Source of the DNA: DASZMX01 sp035551475
GTDB taxonomy: Bacteria; Verrucomicrobiota; Verrucomicrobiia; Limisphaerales; Palsa-1400
Length of the DNA: 44,203 bases
NCBI GenBank assembly: GCA_035551475.1
Contig: DASZMX010000143.1
Span: forward strand, 1-44,203
Reading direction: 5' to 3'
Below, piece after piece: positions 1 through 8,425 of the stretch. The notes under the pieces are model-generated. The model saw nothing but the letters and a program-made list of their open reading frames with translations, was not told the DNA's origin and searched no databases. Each line of letters opens with the position of its first letter. The stretch's first letter is position 1. Made by a program: the position numbers and the translations under genes.

Positions 1-494
1 CGGCCGCTCTCTCCTTGATGGAACGTCAACCGCACCGCCGCGCCCCTTTCCGTGCCGCTCAACTCCGTCGTGATCTGGTCTGGCTGAAGTTCGAGGCGTT
101 CGTAGTCAGGCCGTAAAATAGAGCGGGTGGTGTCGTACTCCGCCCTGCGTTCGGCAACGTCCATGCGCAAAGCGCCAGTTTGCGGCATGAATACAAATTG
201 GCCGTAATCGCTAATCCAGGGGCTCGGTTGGTGCGTGGCCCGGATGCCGTCGATTTTTCCATTGGGATGAAAGAACCAGCTTCCCTCTCCATTTTCGATC
301 GACCAATCCACCATCCCCCACGGCGCGCCCACCAGCGGCAAAGTATTGCCGTGCGATAACGCGACCTCGGAGTCGGTTCCTTGCAGAAGGTTGACGCAAT
401 CCAGTTTAACCACGTTCTCGGAATTCAGCTCCGCCGCTGGGAGGGATGCTGTCAAATTAATTCCGAGCAAGAGCAGACTGATGACTTTGTTCAT
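1..494 (-). CDS. GH92 family alpha-1,2-mannosidase (N-terminal part, cut by window edge)
   Basis: The reading frame opens at an ATG on the minus strand (complement of 492-494) and runs off the window after 164 residues. The first 20 or so residues form a Sec signal peptide (MNKVISLLLLGINLTAS). The mature start then matches the GH92 N-terminal domain: LLQGTDSEVALSHGNTLPLVG, then APWGMVDW, then ATHQPSPWISDYGQFVFMPQTG. GH92 enzymes are calcium-dependent inverting exo-mannosidases acting on mannans and N-glycans. The catalytic carboxylates lie in the C-terminal domain outside the window, so activity cannot be judged. It begins 7 bases after the GH127 stop, so the two are probably cotranscribed. 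The family call is strong; the precise linkage is inferred. Confidence 0.9.
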   Translation of the reverse strand, partial: MNKVISLLLLGINLTASLPAAELNSENVVKLDCVNLLQGTDSEVALSHGNTLPLVGAPWGMVDWSIENGEGSWFFHPNGKIDGIRATHQPSPWISDYGQFVFMPQTGALRMDVAERRAEYDTTRSILRPDYERLELQPDQITTELSGTERGAAVRLTFHQGESG

Positions 495-501
495 TTTCGC
501 A

Positions 502-2589
502 TCAATTGGAGGCTGTCCACGGATGCGCGGCGGGAGCATCACCGATGACGGGAAAGGATGAGATCCGCAGCCGCGCCGCGCCCATCGGGATGAGCGTCAC
601 CGTTTCCACTTTTGCGGCGGAAAGCGCCGGGCTGTCCTGCAGGGTGGCGCACAATCCATAGCGATCCAGCGTCCAGGCTGGAATCTGCCGCGCCTGGGCC
701 TGAAGTGAAATCGGCGCGGTGTCCGGGCTGAAAGGAAAATCGTTGGCCGGCCAACGGGCCCGCTGCAGCGTGAAGGATTTTTCGGGCTGCGCGTTATTCA
801 GGACCAGCCCATAATTCCAAGGTGTCGTGGGATAAATTTCGTAAGCCGGCCACTTGGAAGGATCGGCGTCTTTACGCCAATGCGAATCCCCGATGGCGGT
901 CTTGGCGCTGTCGCGCCGCTCGTAACGTTCGCCGATTTTCAAGGAGAACGTCAACGGCCCATAGTTGACGCTGACGCTGCCGTGGTTCCGCGCCCATGGC
1001 GTAACCGAAATTTTCATCGGCAACTTGAGCCGCACCACATCGCCGTTTTTCCAATCGCGCGTAATACGGATGAACTTGCCCGCGCTCTGCTGCGGAGCCA
1101 TGCGCCGGGCGCCGATTGAAACTTCCGGCGCGTCGCACCAGGCCGGCACGCGCAGATAAAGCGGAAAGCGCACCCTGGCATCGGTGTTGAGGGTGAATTG
1201 AATGCCATCGTCGAAAGGATAATGCGTTTCCTCGGTGAGCCGGACGAACCGGCCGCTGCCCACCTGCGCGCGCACTTCGCTGGCCGAATAGAGGGCGGCG
1301 CACAGGCCGGCATCGGGCGTGGCCACCCAGAGATGCTTCATAAAATAGGGCCAGCCCTGGGAATGATTATGTTGACAACAGCGGGCGCTGAAGGGGTTCA
1401 TCATGAGGAAAGGGCCGGTGTTCTCGATGCCGGGCGCATGGTTGCGGGCATCGCTCACCGCCATGTTGGGAGCGGTCAAATAACGCAGGGCGGAGAAATC
1501 AGGCATGACCGACGCCGGATAGGAATTGAACGCCACATCCTCGCATTGATCAGCCCAGGACGGATCGCCGCTGATATTCAGCAGCATTTCATCCGAGAGC
1601 ATTTGCTCCACCATCCCGCAGGTTTCAACCGCCTGGCGCGGGTCCGTGCAGCCGGGCCGGCAATTTTCATCGCCGCCAAACATGCCGCCTGGAACCTGGC
1701 CATAGCGTTGGCGCACTTCCCGAAAATCCGCGTAGGAGGCCTGCAAGTCCGTGGCGGCATGGCTCTGCAAATAATATTCCGCCGGCTCGCGAAACCCTTC
1801 GGCAATATTGACGTTATGCCATGTGGGCAGGTCGTGGGTCATTTCCCAATTCGCGGTGCACCGATGAATCTTGGCGCCGAATTCGAGAAGCTCGGCGCGG
1901 CCCGTGATATTGTAGAGCCAATAGACCGCTTGCAGAACATCACCGCCGCGCATTTTCTGCCAGTAATGGGTTAGGAATTGTGAATCCGGCAAGGAGTTCT
2001 GGAACTTGAAATATTTGGTCATCAAGTCCAGCACGCGCGTATCGTAGGAATGCTCGTAATAGGATTGCAGACAGTAGAGCATGACCATGTTCGCCCAAAA
2101 ATCGCGCGTGCCATCGTCCTCGAAGCGTTGATCAGGGCCGAAATCGCCGCTGGCGCGCTGGCTGGCCAACGTGGCGTCGATCCAGAGTCGCGACTCAGCG
2201 ATCATTTTCGCATCGTTGAACGTGTAGGCGAGTTCGATATAGCCCCGCAACCAATAAGGCACTTCCTCCCAGCCATACTTTCCTTTGCCGTCTCGCGAGA
2301 GCCATGCGTTGTCTTCCTTCTGCAGCCACCCGCTAATTTCACCCAAGTGTCCGGTCAGGCCGTCGCGCTGGCGTTGCAGCACAACGCGCAACCAACCGCG
2401 CGGGGTGATGGCGGTCGAGGGCAAAGCGATAAACTGCGACGGCAAAAGAGGCGCGCGATTGCTGAGGTAGAAAGGATTTGTGGCGGAAATATCAGGGCGG
2501 CTGACAACATCCACCTCAGCGCCCACGGCGCCGCTCATGGCGCACCCGGCGACGCCGGCCATCAACCAGAGTATTTTCAGGCAGCGCAT
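502..2589 (-). CDS. GH127 (DUF1680) family beta-L-arabinofuranosidase-like secreted enzyme
   Basis: This 695-residue protein starts at the ATG at 2589, one base after the stop of the upstream gene; an in-frame start at 2676 would overlap that gene and mask the signal peptide (MRCLKILWLMAGVAGCAMSG, cut near AVGA). The (alpha/alpha)6-barrel region carries the GH127 signature: an ETC motif (Glu322, Cys324) and a Cys-Cys pair (Cys404, Cys405, in ARCCQHN). In the characterised Bifidobacterium enzyme HypBA1 the equivalent Glu338, Cys340, Cys417 and Cys418 bind zinc, and Cys417 is the nucleophile. A beta-sandwich domain follows. The enzyme would release beta-L-arabinofuranose from arabinan or arabinogalactan decorations, which fits neighbouring galactan genes. 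DUF1680 proteins include other specificities, so the substrate is an inference. Confidence 0.87.
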   Translation of the reverse strand: MRCLKILWLMAGVAGCAMSGAVGAEVDVVSRPDISATNPFYLSNRAPLLPSQFIALPSTAITPRGWLRVVLQRQRDGLTGHLGEISGWLQKEDNAWLSRDGKGKYGWEEVPYWLRGYIELAYTFNDAKMIAESRLWIDATLASQRASGDFGPDQRFEDDGTRDFWANMVMLYCLQSYYEHSYDTRVLDLMTKYFKFQNSLPDSQFLTHYWQKMRGGDVLQAVYWLYNITGRAELLEFGAKIHRCTANWEMTHDLPTWHNVNIAEGFREPAEYYLQSHAATDLQASYADFREVRQRYGQVPGGMFGGDENCRPGCTDPRQAVETCGMVEQMLSDEMLLNISGDPSWADQCEDVAFNSYPASVMPDFSALRYLTAPNMAVSDARNHAPGIENTGPFLMMNPFSARCCQHNHSQGWPYFMKHLWVATPDAGLCAALYSASEVRAQVGSGRFVRLTEETHYPFDDGIQFTLNTDARVRFPLYLRVPAWCDAPEVSIGARRMAPQQSAGKFIRITRDWKNGDVVRLKLPMKISVTPWARNHGSVSVNYGPLTFSLKIGERYERRDSAKTAIGDSHWRKDADPSKWPAYEIYPTTPWNYGLVLNNAQPEKSFTLQRARWPANDFPFSPDTAPISLQAQARQIPAWTLDRYGLCATLQDSPALSAAKVETVTLIPMGAARLRISSFPVIGDAPAAHPWTASN

Positions 2590-2590
2590 T

Positions 2591-4777
2591 TTATTTAAAT
2601 TGGATTGATAGCTGACGCGCAAAGGCTTCGTTCGTGTAGTGAATCCACAGCAAGTTTTCTTTAGCGGAATAATCATAGGACGTCAGCGGCTGGCCAGCCA
2701 GGGTAATGGAGTCTGGAGCGTGTCGGGTTTGAATGAGTTCGACGGCCTCAGTTTTGGTCACACCTTCAACTTCCAACGAAATGGAGTCGGCGCTGGTTTT
2801 AAGCGCGGTCACGCTCGCGGCGGAGGCGAGCAAAGACGCGGGCGCCTTAAAATCCAGGTCGCGCAAGAAATAACGGTCGCCGGGACGAATGGTCACTTGA
2901 TTGACTACGCGCAGTTCAGGATCGAAGAGATTCACGAATCGTCCGCGCAATATTTTCGGCTCGCCGGCGATGGATTCATCGAGTCCCGCAGCCACGATGT
3001 AAGGACCGCGCCGCAGCAGCAAATAATTGCCTTCACGCCACGCCAGTCCGACGGCCTGCGCCGCGCGGCGCGTAACCTTGACGATGCGCGCAGCGCCCTC
3101 GGCGCTCGTGGTGCAATCGGCCGGGCGTTCGTGCAGCCAAAGAACACCACCCTGCCCCACCGGATGGAATTCATTGGTCGCGACTGTCGCGGGCAAGCCA
3201 AGTTGTTGAAATAAATCTTCGCGCGGCGTGGCCCAGTGATTCCCGTTCGTATTCCACCATTCGCGGACGCGCAAATAGGGATCCGCATCAGCATCGCACA
3301 CGATGAGCGCGCCGCCGTGCCTGACCCATTCAGCCAACGGCCGATGCACGTCACGCGAAAGAGGTTTTTGGCCGTCGTAGCTCAGCAGCAGGATTTTGAA
3401 GCTGTCCAGATATTTCGGGATGCCGGCGTTTTCCAATTGCACGGGCGCGACCGGCAAGCCGTGCTTGAGCAGAGGCATCGCCAGCCCATAAACATTTCCC
3501 AGCCACGGATCGCTCGGGGTCGGTTCGCCGCGTTGGAACATGAGCGAATCACTCACCACCACGCCGAGGCCCGGCGTGCCGGCGTCCCACGCCACCTGCG
3601 ATTGCTGCATGTCTTTGAGAGAATTGAAGACGGTTTGCAATTCGGTCGCGTAGGCGGATGGAATGGGCTTGCGCTTCTGGGCGGCAACGCCCCTGGGATA
3701 ACGCCCATTGAAAATCCGCTCCGGCCAGGGCGCGATCTCGTATTGCCAAACCTCCGGCTGAAACAAGGAGGCGGTGAGAGTGGATTCCCAGTTCGCACGG
3801 TAATCCGACCAATCGTGCTCCGGGTTGTCCTCGATGGGATCATTCAAATACCAAATGGAACGGCCGGTGGCCCGCACCAAATTTTGCATGGCGCCATATT
3901 CGAGAAAAGCGGTTTCAAACGTGCGCGAACGAACTTCCCCTCGGAATTTATTCGGCTCGCGTGACGTCCCAGTCCAGACTTGGGCGATATAACCATCACA
4001 ACCATTCAGTTTTGCCAGGCTGGATTCGGGGCTGACGATGCACCATTGCGCATAATTTAGCAGGCTATGCGTGGGCACATAGCAACGGACGTGGCGGCCA
4101 GAGCGGCGATTGTAGTCCTGCACCGAGTCAAACACTTGCTGGAGCGCGCGGCGATAAAGAAAGTATTTCAACTTCCCCGTGCGCCAGCGGGCGTCCACCG
4201 TGCTATGCGGCGGCTGCCAAGGCTCGCCGTAATAGCTCTGCCATTCGCGCTTGAAACCTTCCTCATAACCCGCGCGATCCCAAAACTCCGGCTCTTCCAA
4301 ATGAATGGCTTCGGCGCCGGCGTCGAGCGCGCGTTGCACGCCGGCGGCCAGGAATTTTCCATAATTGGCGCCGGGAGCCATATAATAAACGTCGCCGCCG
4401 TGGCTGATCTTGTGGCCGTCGCGCTCTGTCTGCGCCTCGTCCTCATGATTGACGCCGTCGAATCGTCCATAGAGATAATCCTGGTACTCGCCCCAAGCGA
4501 CGCCGGTCATGACATGAATGCGATAGCCGTGGTCGCGCCAGGAAGCCATGCGGGCCGGGAGATTCGCGTCAATACCATAAACGATCGCCACATCCGCTCC
4601 CAAATCCGTCCGCGCCGTCCAGGGCTGGCCGGTCTGAAAGCAAGTGCGTTCGAGAGTCTGGTTGGTTTCGCGCAGGCTGCCTTGACCGCACGCCATCCAT
4701 GCGACTGCCATTCCGCAAACCGTTGCGCCCACTCTCCAATGCTGAGGCGCCCGAAGGTGATTAAGGCTTTTGCACAT
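2591..4777 (-). CDS. Putative secreted TIM-barrel glycoside hydrolase of unassigned family
   Basis: I do not recognise a named family for this 728-residue protein. An ATG at 4777 is preferred to the TTG at 4783; it overlaps the upstream stop by 17 bases, suggesting translational coupling. The N-terminus has a hydrophobic stretch (VGATVCGMAVAWMACG) that could be a Sec or, with a poor lipobox, a lipoprotein signal. Residues about 50-370 look like a TIM barrel: alternating short hydrophobic strands (AIVYG, RIHVMTG, AIHLEEPEFW near residue 160) and a second acidic cluster (ETAFLEYGA near residue 290), candidates for acid/base and nucleophile. Residues about 420-520 (GLPVAPVQL, ILLLSYDGQKP, GGALIVCDADADPY) resemble the GATase-like trimerisation domain of GH42-type enzymes. 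A beta-sandwich tail follows. Its place between GH127 and a six-hairpin protein supports a carbohydrate role. Confidence 0.6.
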   Translation of the reverse strand: MCKSLNHLRAPQHWRVGATVCGMAVAWMACGQGSLRETNQTLERTCFQTGQPWTARTDLGADVAIVYGIDANLPARMASWRDHGYRIHVMTGVAWGEYQDYLYGRFDGVNHEDEAQTERDGHKISHGGDVYYMAPGANYGKFLAAGVQRALDAGAEAIHLEEPEFWDRAGYEEGFKREWQSYYGEPWQPPHSTVDARWRTGKLKYFLYRRALQQVFDSVQDYNRRSGRHVRCYVPTHSLLNYAQWCIVSPESSLAKLNGCDGYIAQVWTGTSREPNKFRGEVRSRTFETAFLEYGAMQNLVRATGRSIWYLNDPIEDNPEHDWSDYRANWESTLTASLFQPEVWQYEIAPWPERIFNGRYPRGVAAQKRKPIPSAYATELQTVFNSLKDMQQSQVAWDAGTPGLGVVVSDSLMFQRGEPTPSDPWLGNVYGLAMPLLKHGLPVAPVQLENAGIPKYLDSFKILLLSYDGQKPLSRDVHRPLAEWVRHGGALIVCDADADPYLRVREWWNTNGNHWATPREDLFQQLGLPATVATNEFHPVGQGGVLWLHERPADCTTSAEGAARIVKVTRRAAQAVGLAWREGNYLLLRRGPYIVAAGLDESIAGEPKILRGRFVNLFDPELRVVNQVTIRPGDRYFLRDLDFKAPASLLASAASVTALKTSADSISLEVEGVTKTEAVELIQTRHAPDSITLAGQPLTSYDYSAKENLLWIHYTNEAFARQLSIQFK

Positions 4778-7334
4778 CCACAAGTCCGAAATCCACGTAC
4801 TGCCCGCCGACTGTTTGATGACAATGGATGGCGATAAGATTATTGCCTTGTTTGACCGCCGCCCTGGCCTCAGGTGTCAACTCAATGGCATCGTAGCCGG
4901 TGGCAAACCCCTCCGATTTGATAGCCAGCACGCCATTGATATACACCTCAGCGCCCTCATCGTGATGGAACCAGCCTTCCAACTCGTCGTATTCGGCCGC
5001 GGTTGATCCAAGCGCGACGGAACGCCGCAGCCAAATGTCACCGCTTTTCCAGGTCGTGCCAACGACCGCGCCGGGAGTTCCGGGAGCGCCAAATCCGCTG
5101 GGGCCGCGTTTCCACGCGGCGTCATCGAAGTCGGGCCGCATCCAATTTTGCGCGGGTTCGGACGTGGTGTAATTCCAAATGGCCGCCTTGGTGTCAGCCG
5201 CCGGAAGGATGACCGTCATTTTTGTCACGGGCGGAATGGGCGCCCAACCGGCCGCTTTGGTCTTCTCGCGCCTCGCATATTTCTGCCAGACGGGCTTCTC
5301 GTAAAGCATCCGCATAAAAACGCCGCCGATCACAGGGCGCGCGGTGAAGCCGACTTTTTTGGCGGATTTTGTCTGATACCAGTCAGTCAATGGCGCGCGA
5401 TCCGGCGTCTGATTGACAAAACGAACCACGGGCGCCACCAGCGCCATGAAATCGGCGCGATTTTGGGTGAGCGTCGCCGTCCAGGTAATCCAGTCCAGTT
5501 TGGTGTAGGTCTCGCGGTTATCGAGCGGCAAGCCGTACTCGTTCTGGCGCTTCAAGTAAAAGTCCATTTCCTTGCGCGCCACTTCGGCGGGAAAAAGATT
5601 TAAGCCGAGAACTTTGTCCCACACCAAATTATATTTTTGACTCCAGGTGCCGGGCTTGTCGAAGGCCAGCCGATAATGGTCCCCGTCGTCCGCTTCCTTC
5701 ATCCACCGCTGCGCAAAACCGCGCGCGAGCTGATAGTAAGCCGTGGCCGTGGCCTCGTCGCCGCGCATCTGGCATAGCTTGGCAAATGAGCCGAGGCCGC
5801 AAATCGCTTTCACGCTTAGGTTGACGTTGTGCGCGAGATGCCCGGCGAAGTCGTCGGTGCAGAGCTGTTTTTCAGGATCGAATCCTTTTTCTTTTAAGTA
5901 ACGCGCCCATTGCTCGAGCTGGGGCCAATATAACCCGGCGAAATCAGCGTTGCCTTCCATGTCCGCCACGGCGCCGAAGAGGCACAATAAATTGCCCGTC
6001 TCCTCCACGGGCATTTGGTTGTTCTCGCCGCGCTCGCCATCGCCGTAAACCTGGCCATTGGCTTTTGGATACGTGCCTAAATCGTGAGGCGCAAAAGGAA
6101 ACTTCCAACGCACGCTGGCGGTATAGTTCATGAAAGGCGCCATGAACGACTTCGCCAGGGTCGGGCCAAATAGGAGAAATTGCGGCGACATCGGATAGAA
6201 AACGTCGGACGTGCTGATGCAGCCGTTGGAATGGTTCTCCTTGCAGAATTGCAGCGGCTGGCCGTTTTCGTCCGCCACAAATTTTCCCGCCGCAAAACAC
6301 TGGCGAAATGCCAGCGCGCACAACTCGGCATATCCTTCTCCGCCGGCCGCGCGCAAGTCGCGCATCAATTCGTCATCGAAAGCCGCGCAACGCACTTGCA
6401 GCGCCGCATAATCATGCGCCGCGGCCCGCAATAAATCCCCCGCGTCCCACCCCTTCCGCCGCCAATAGGGACGCAGGTTTTTGCCCATGTATTGAATGGA
6501 ATATAAATCGTCGTAGGCCAGCATCAGCCAACCGGAAGAGGCGTGCGCGGCAGATGCGTCCATTTTCACGACGCACGCCAGCACGGTGTTATTAGGTTGG
6601 GCGTTCTTTAACGTGGCCTCCGGCGCGGGCGCAGCCAAGGCTCCGTCATCGAGAAATTTCGCGCGCATCGTATCCGCAGGTCCGGCGGTCACACCCGCAT
6701 TCAATTTATCGGCCATCGCCAAATAACAATAGCCCCAGTCAATTCGCACATCGTCGCCGCTCGTTTGCAACACGCGTTGGGCAACCGTGCCGACGCGCCA
6801 GGCTTTGATCTCCCTGGCATCGGCGGGCTCGAAATTGACCGCTTGTTCCGGCGTGTTGCAAGCCAGGACGCCCGCCACATCAAAATATGCGGAGACCTTG
6901 TGCGCATGCCCATCCAGAGCGCGCGACTCCATGGTCACGTAGGTCAAGGGACGTGATAGTATGTCCAAGTCGTCCGGCAAATCCGGCGTCATAAACGTGA
7001 CCGTGAACCGCACCCCGGCGCCTTCGAATGTGTAAATAGTGCGGGTGGGCAAGACCTTCAACTGCGTCTGCGCCAGCGCTGGAACATTCGCCGGGGCCCG
7101 GCCCATAAATCGATATTTCGCGCCGTCGATGTCCACCAACCCGGTCATGGGCTGGGCTTTGCCTGTCCAATGCGTGGTCGCCGTGTCTGTGAGTTTATCG
7201 GCGGGAGACCACACGCTGAAGTACGGATCGCACGCGATCAGCGGGACGGAAGGCGGACGCAAGGCCTGGGCCGGCGCCGGGCCGGCGAGCGCCAGCCCTG
7301 CCAGAATGACTGTGACAAGTAGAATTCGTCGCAT
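4761..7334 (-). CDS. Glutaminase-A-like (DUF4965/DUF1793) six-hairpin protein with C-terminal jelly-roll module
   Basis: This 857-residue protein starts at the ATG at 7334, where a clean signal peptide begins (MRRILLVTVILAGLALAGPAPAQA); an upstream in-frame start would bury it. Residues about 20-240 match the N-terminal beta-sandwich of glutaminase-A-like proteins (PLIACDPYFSVWSP). Residues about 300-690 are the (alpha/alpha)6 part, with SNGCISTSDVFYPMSPQ, DLGTYPKANGQVYG, MPVEETGNLL and CTDDFAGHLAHNVNLS. The family is named after a fungal glutaminase, but bacterial members usually sit in sugar-degradation loci and have no settled activity. The last 140 residues form a galactose-binding-like jelly roll nearly identical in pattern to the end of the GH2 enzyme at 13362-15575. 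It lies between a pseudopilin and a hydrolase candidate on the same strand. Confidence 0.8.
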   Translation of the reverse strand: MRRILLVTVILAGLALAGPAPAQALRPPSVPLIACDPYFSVWSPADKLTDTATTHWTGKAQPMTGLVDIDGAKYRFMGRAPANVPALAQTQLKVLPTRTIYTFEGAGVRFTVTFMTPDLPDDLDILSRPLTYVTMESRALDGHAHKVSAYFDVAGVLACNTPEQAVNFEPADAREIKAWRVGTVAQRVLQTSGDDVRIDWGYCYLAMADKLNAGVTAGPADTMRAKFLDDGALAAPAPEATLKNAQPNNTVLACVVKMDASAAHASSGWLMLAYDDLYSIQYMGKNLRPYWRRKGWDAGDLLRAAAHDYAALQVRCAAFDDELMRDLRAAGGEGYAELCALAFRQCFAAGKFVADENGQPLQFCKENHSNGCISTSDVFYPMSPQFLLFGPTLAKSFMAPFMNYTASVRWKFPFAPHDLGTYPKANGQVYGDGERGENNQMPVEETGNLLCLFGAVADMEGNADFAGLYWPQLEQWARYLKEKGFDPEKQLCTDDFAGHLAHNVNLSVKAICGLGSFAKLCQMRGDEATATAYYQLARGFAQRWMKEADDGDHYRLAFDKPGTWSQKYNLVWDKVLGLNLFPAEVARKEMDFYLKRQNEYGLPLDNRETYTKLDWITWTATLTQNRADFMALVAPVVRFVNQTPDRAPLTDWYQTKSAKKVGFTARPVIGGVFMRMLYEKPVWQKYARREKTKAAGWAPIPPVTKMTVILPAADTKAAIWNYTTSEPAQNWMRPDFDDAAWKRGPSGFGAPGTPGAVVGTTWKSGDIWLRRSVALGSTAAEYDELEGWFHHDEGAEVYINGVLAIKSEGFATGYDAIELTPEARAAVKQGNNLIAIHCHQTVGGQYVDFGLVDVQKP

Positions 7335-7369
7335 AACGCTGGGCGGCACAGGAAAGAAACAGGCGCGGC

Positions 7370-8239
7370 TCACTGTTCGAGCGGGCCGTTGTTAGGGAGC
7401 CAGGGCACGCTCCAGTTTACCTCGGGATGCGGATCGTTGTCGTTATTCCAGCAAGCGCGCCAAACGGAATTGGTGGCGTTAATGATGTCGTTCCTCCTGG
7501 GGCTTTCCACGTGGCCGTCGCAGAACAATAAGTCGGTGCGAAAGTTGTGTCGATTGCACGGCGTTTGATCATGATTGACAGGATCATTGTCCGATGAGTC
7601 ACCGACGACGGGATCAAGATTGGCGTTAAAACTCAAGGTTTTGGCATCGGATCGCACATCACCCAGCGCAATCATTTTTGTGGGAGTCCTAATGCTGGTG
7701 TCTTTGACCGGAGGCGTCCCGACATCCGCGCCGAGGCCAAGGGGCGGACTGAATACATTCTTCAAGCCCCAATCGTTATACCCCAGCGAAAAACGGGTGG
7801 TGGTCAGGATGGCGAAATTGTCCAGCTTGCCATCCTCGCCGAGCTTGAGCTGGCCTGCCGGGCCGGCCAGCGTCTTGTTGAGATTTGTGTCCCAAAAACT
7901 TTCCTGACGGGCCGCCGGGCAATTGAACGCCTTGCGATTATTGCCCATCAAAAAAAGCAGGCGGGGCTGCCAGACGTAAAAGCCTTTGCCCGGGTCATAG
8001 CAAGCCGGGTATTGTTTGTAATCGTCGGCGTACATCACCAGCGCCAATCCAATCTGCCGCAGATTGTTGATGCAAGCAGATTGCTTGCCTTTTTGTTTGG
8101 CAAGAGAGAGCGCGGGCAGCAGCAACGCCGCGAGAATTGCAATAATCGCAATCACCACCAGCAACTCAATGAGCGTAAACGCGCGGAGCCCGGCCACACC
8201 GCCCACCCGGATTCGCCACCACCTTGACTTCATCTTCAT
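7370..8239 (-). CDS. Pseudopilin-like protein with prepilin N-terminus and H-X9-DG motif
   Basis: A 289-residue protein. I chose the ATG at 8239 (a second ATG follows at 8233); the longer frame to 8353 has no signal logic. The leader is short and basic, then the type IV prepilin signature FTLIELLVVIAIIAILAALL gives the cleavage/methylation site and N-terminal helix. Near the C-terminus HNFRTDLLFCDG is an exact H-X9-DG motif, typical of the large pseudopilin families of Planctomycetes and Verrucomicrobia (DUF1559-like). Function is unknown; these proteins are probably processed by a prepilin peptidase and may form short envelope fibres or take part in type II secretion-like export. No secretion ATPase, secretin or peptidase gene is nearby. 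A conserved palindromic element lies 90 bases upstream. Confidence 0.88.
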   Translation of the reverse strand: MKMKSRWWRIRVGGVAGLRAFTLIELLVVIAIIAILAALLLPALSLAKQKGKQSACINNLRQIGLALVMYADDYKQYPACYDPGKGFYVWQPRLLFLMGNNRKAFNCPAARQESFWDTNLNKTLAGPAGQLKLGEDGKLDNFAILTTTRFSLGYNDWGLKNVFSPPLGLGADVGTPPVKDTSIRTPTKMIALGDVRSDAKTLSFNANLDPVVGDSSDNDPVNHDQTPCNRHNFRTDLLFCDGHVESPRRNDIINATNSVWRACWNNDNDPHPEVNWSVPWLPNNGPLEQ

Positions 8240-8328
8240 AAGAATTCGCTCTTTCGCTCCACGAACCGACGGCGTCGCCGCGCCGGCAAACTCGTGGAAC
8301 AGATATAATTTAGTTCTCCATCCTCCTG

Positions 8329-8356
8329 CCGTCATGTGGCATGAACAGGCCACACG
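8329..8356 (-). promoter_or_regulatory. Conserved palindromic upstream element, copy A
   Basis: Read on the minus strand, half-sites TGTGGC and GCCACA are separated by 8 bases within a 28-base block. The block matches the one at 13326-13353 at 26 of 28 positions; both differences lie in the spacer. A second shared block, aactcgtgg-aaca on the plus strand (8289-8301), lies 27 bases closer to the pseudopilin gene, and its counterpart at 13282-13295 differs by a single inserted g. The layout suggests an operator or promoter-proximal regulator site for the pseudopilin at 7370-8239. Which protein binds is unknown; the response regulator at 15576-16208 is a candidate by proximity only. Confidence 0.6.
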
Positions 8357-8374
8357 CGTTTGTTTTCGAGGGAG

Positions 8375-8410
8375 TTAAAAAAGAAAGGGCGTCCGCGCGG
8401 GACGCCCTTT
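8375..8410 (-). terminator. Intrinsic terminator of the beta-strand-repeat gene
   Basis: On the minus strand, 16 bases after the stop of the gene ending at 8426, a perfect 11-bp GC-rich stem (arms 8384-8394 and 8400-8410, 5-base loop) is followed by CTTTTTT. This is a textbook Rho-independent terminator. It separates the beta-strand-repeat gene from the pseudopilin gene downstream, which must therefore have its own promoter. Confidence 0.92.
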
Positions 8411-8425
8411 CGTGACAATTACTGC

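Noticed and set aside
8329..8356. Palindrome considered as a CRP/FNR-type site
   Set aside because: The half-sites are TGTGGC and GCCACA with 8 bases between, not TGTGA-N6-TCACA.
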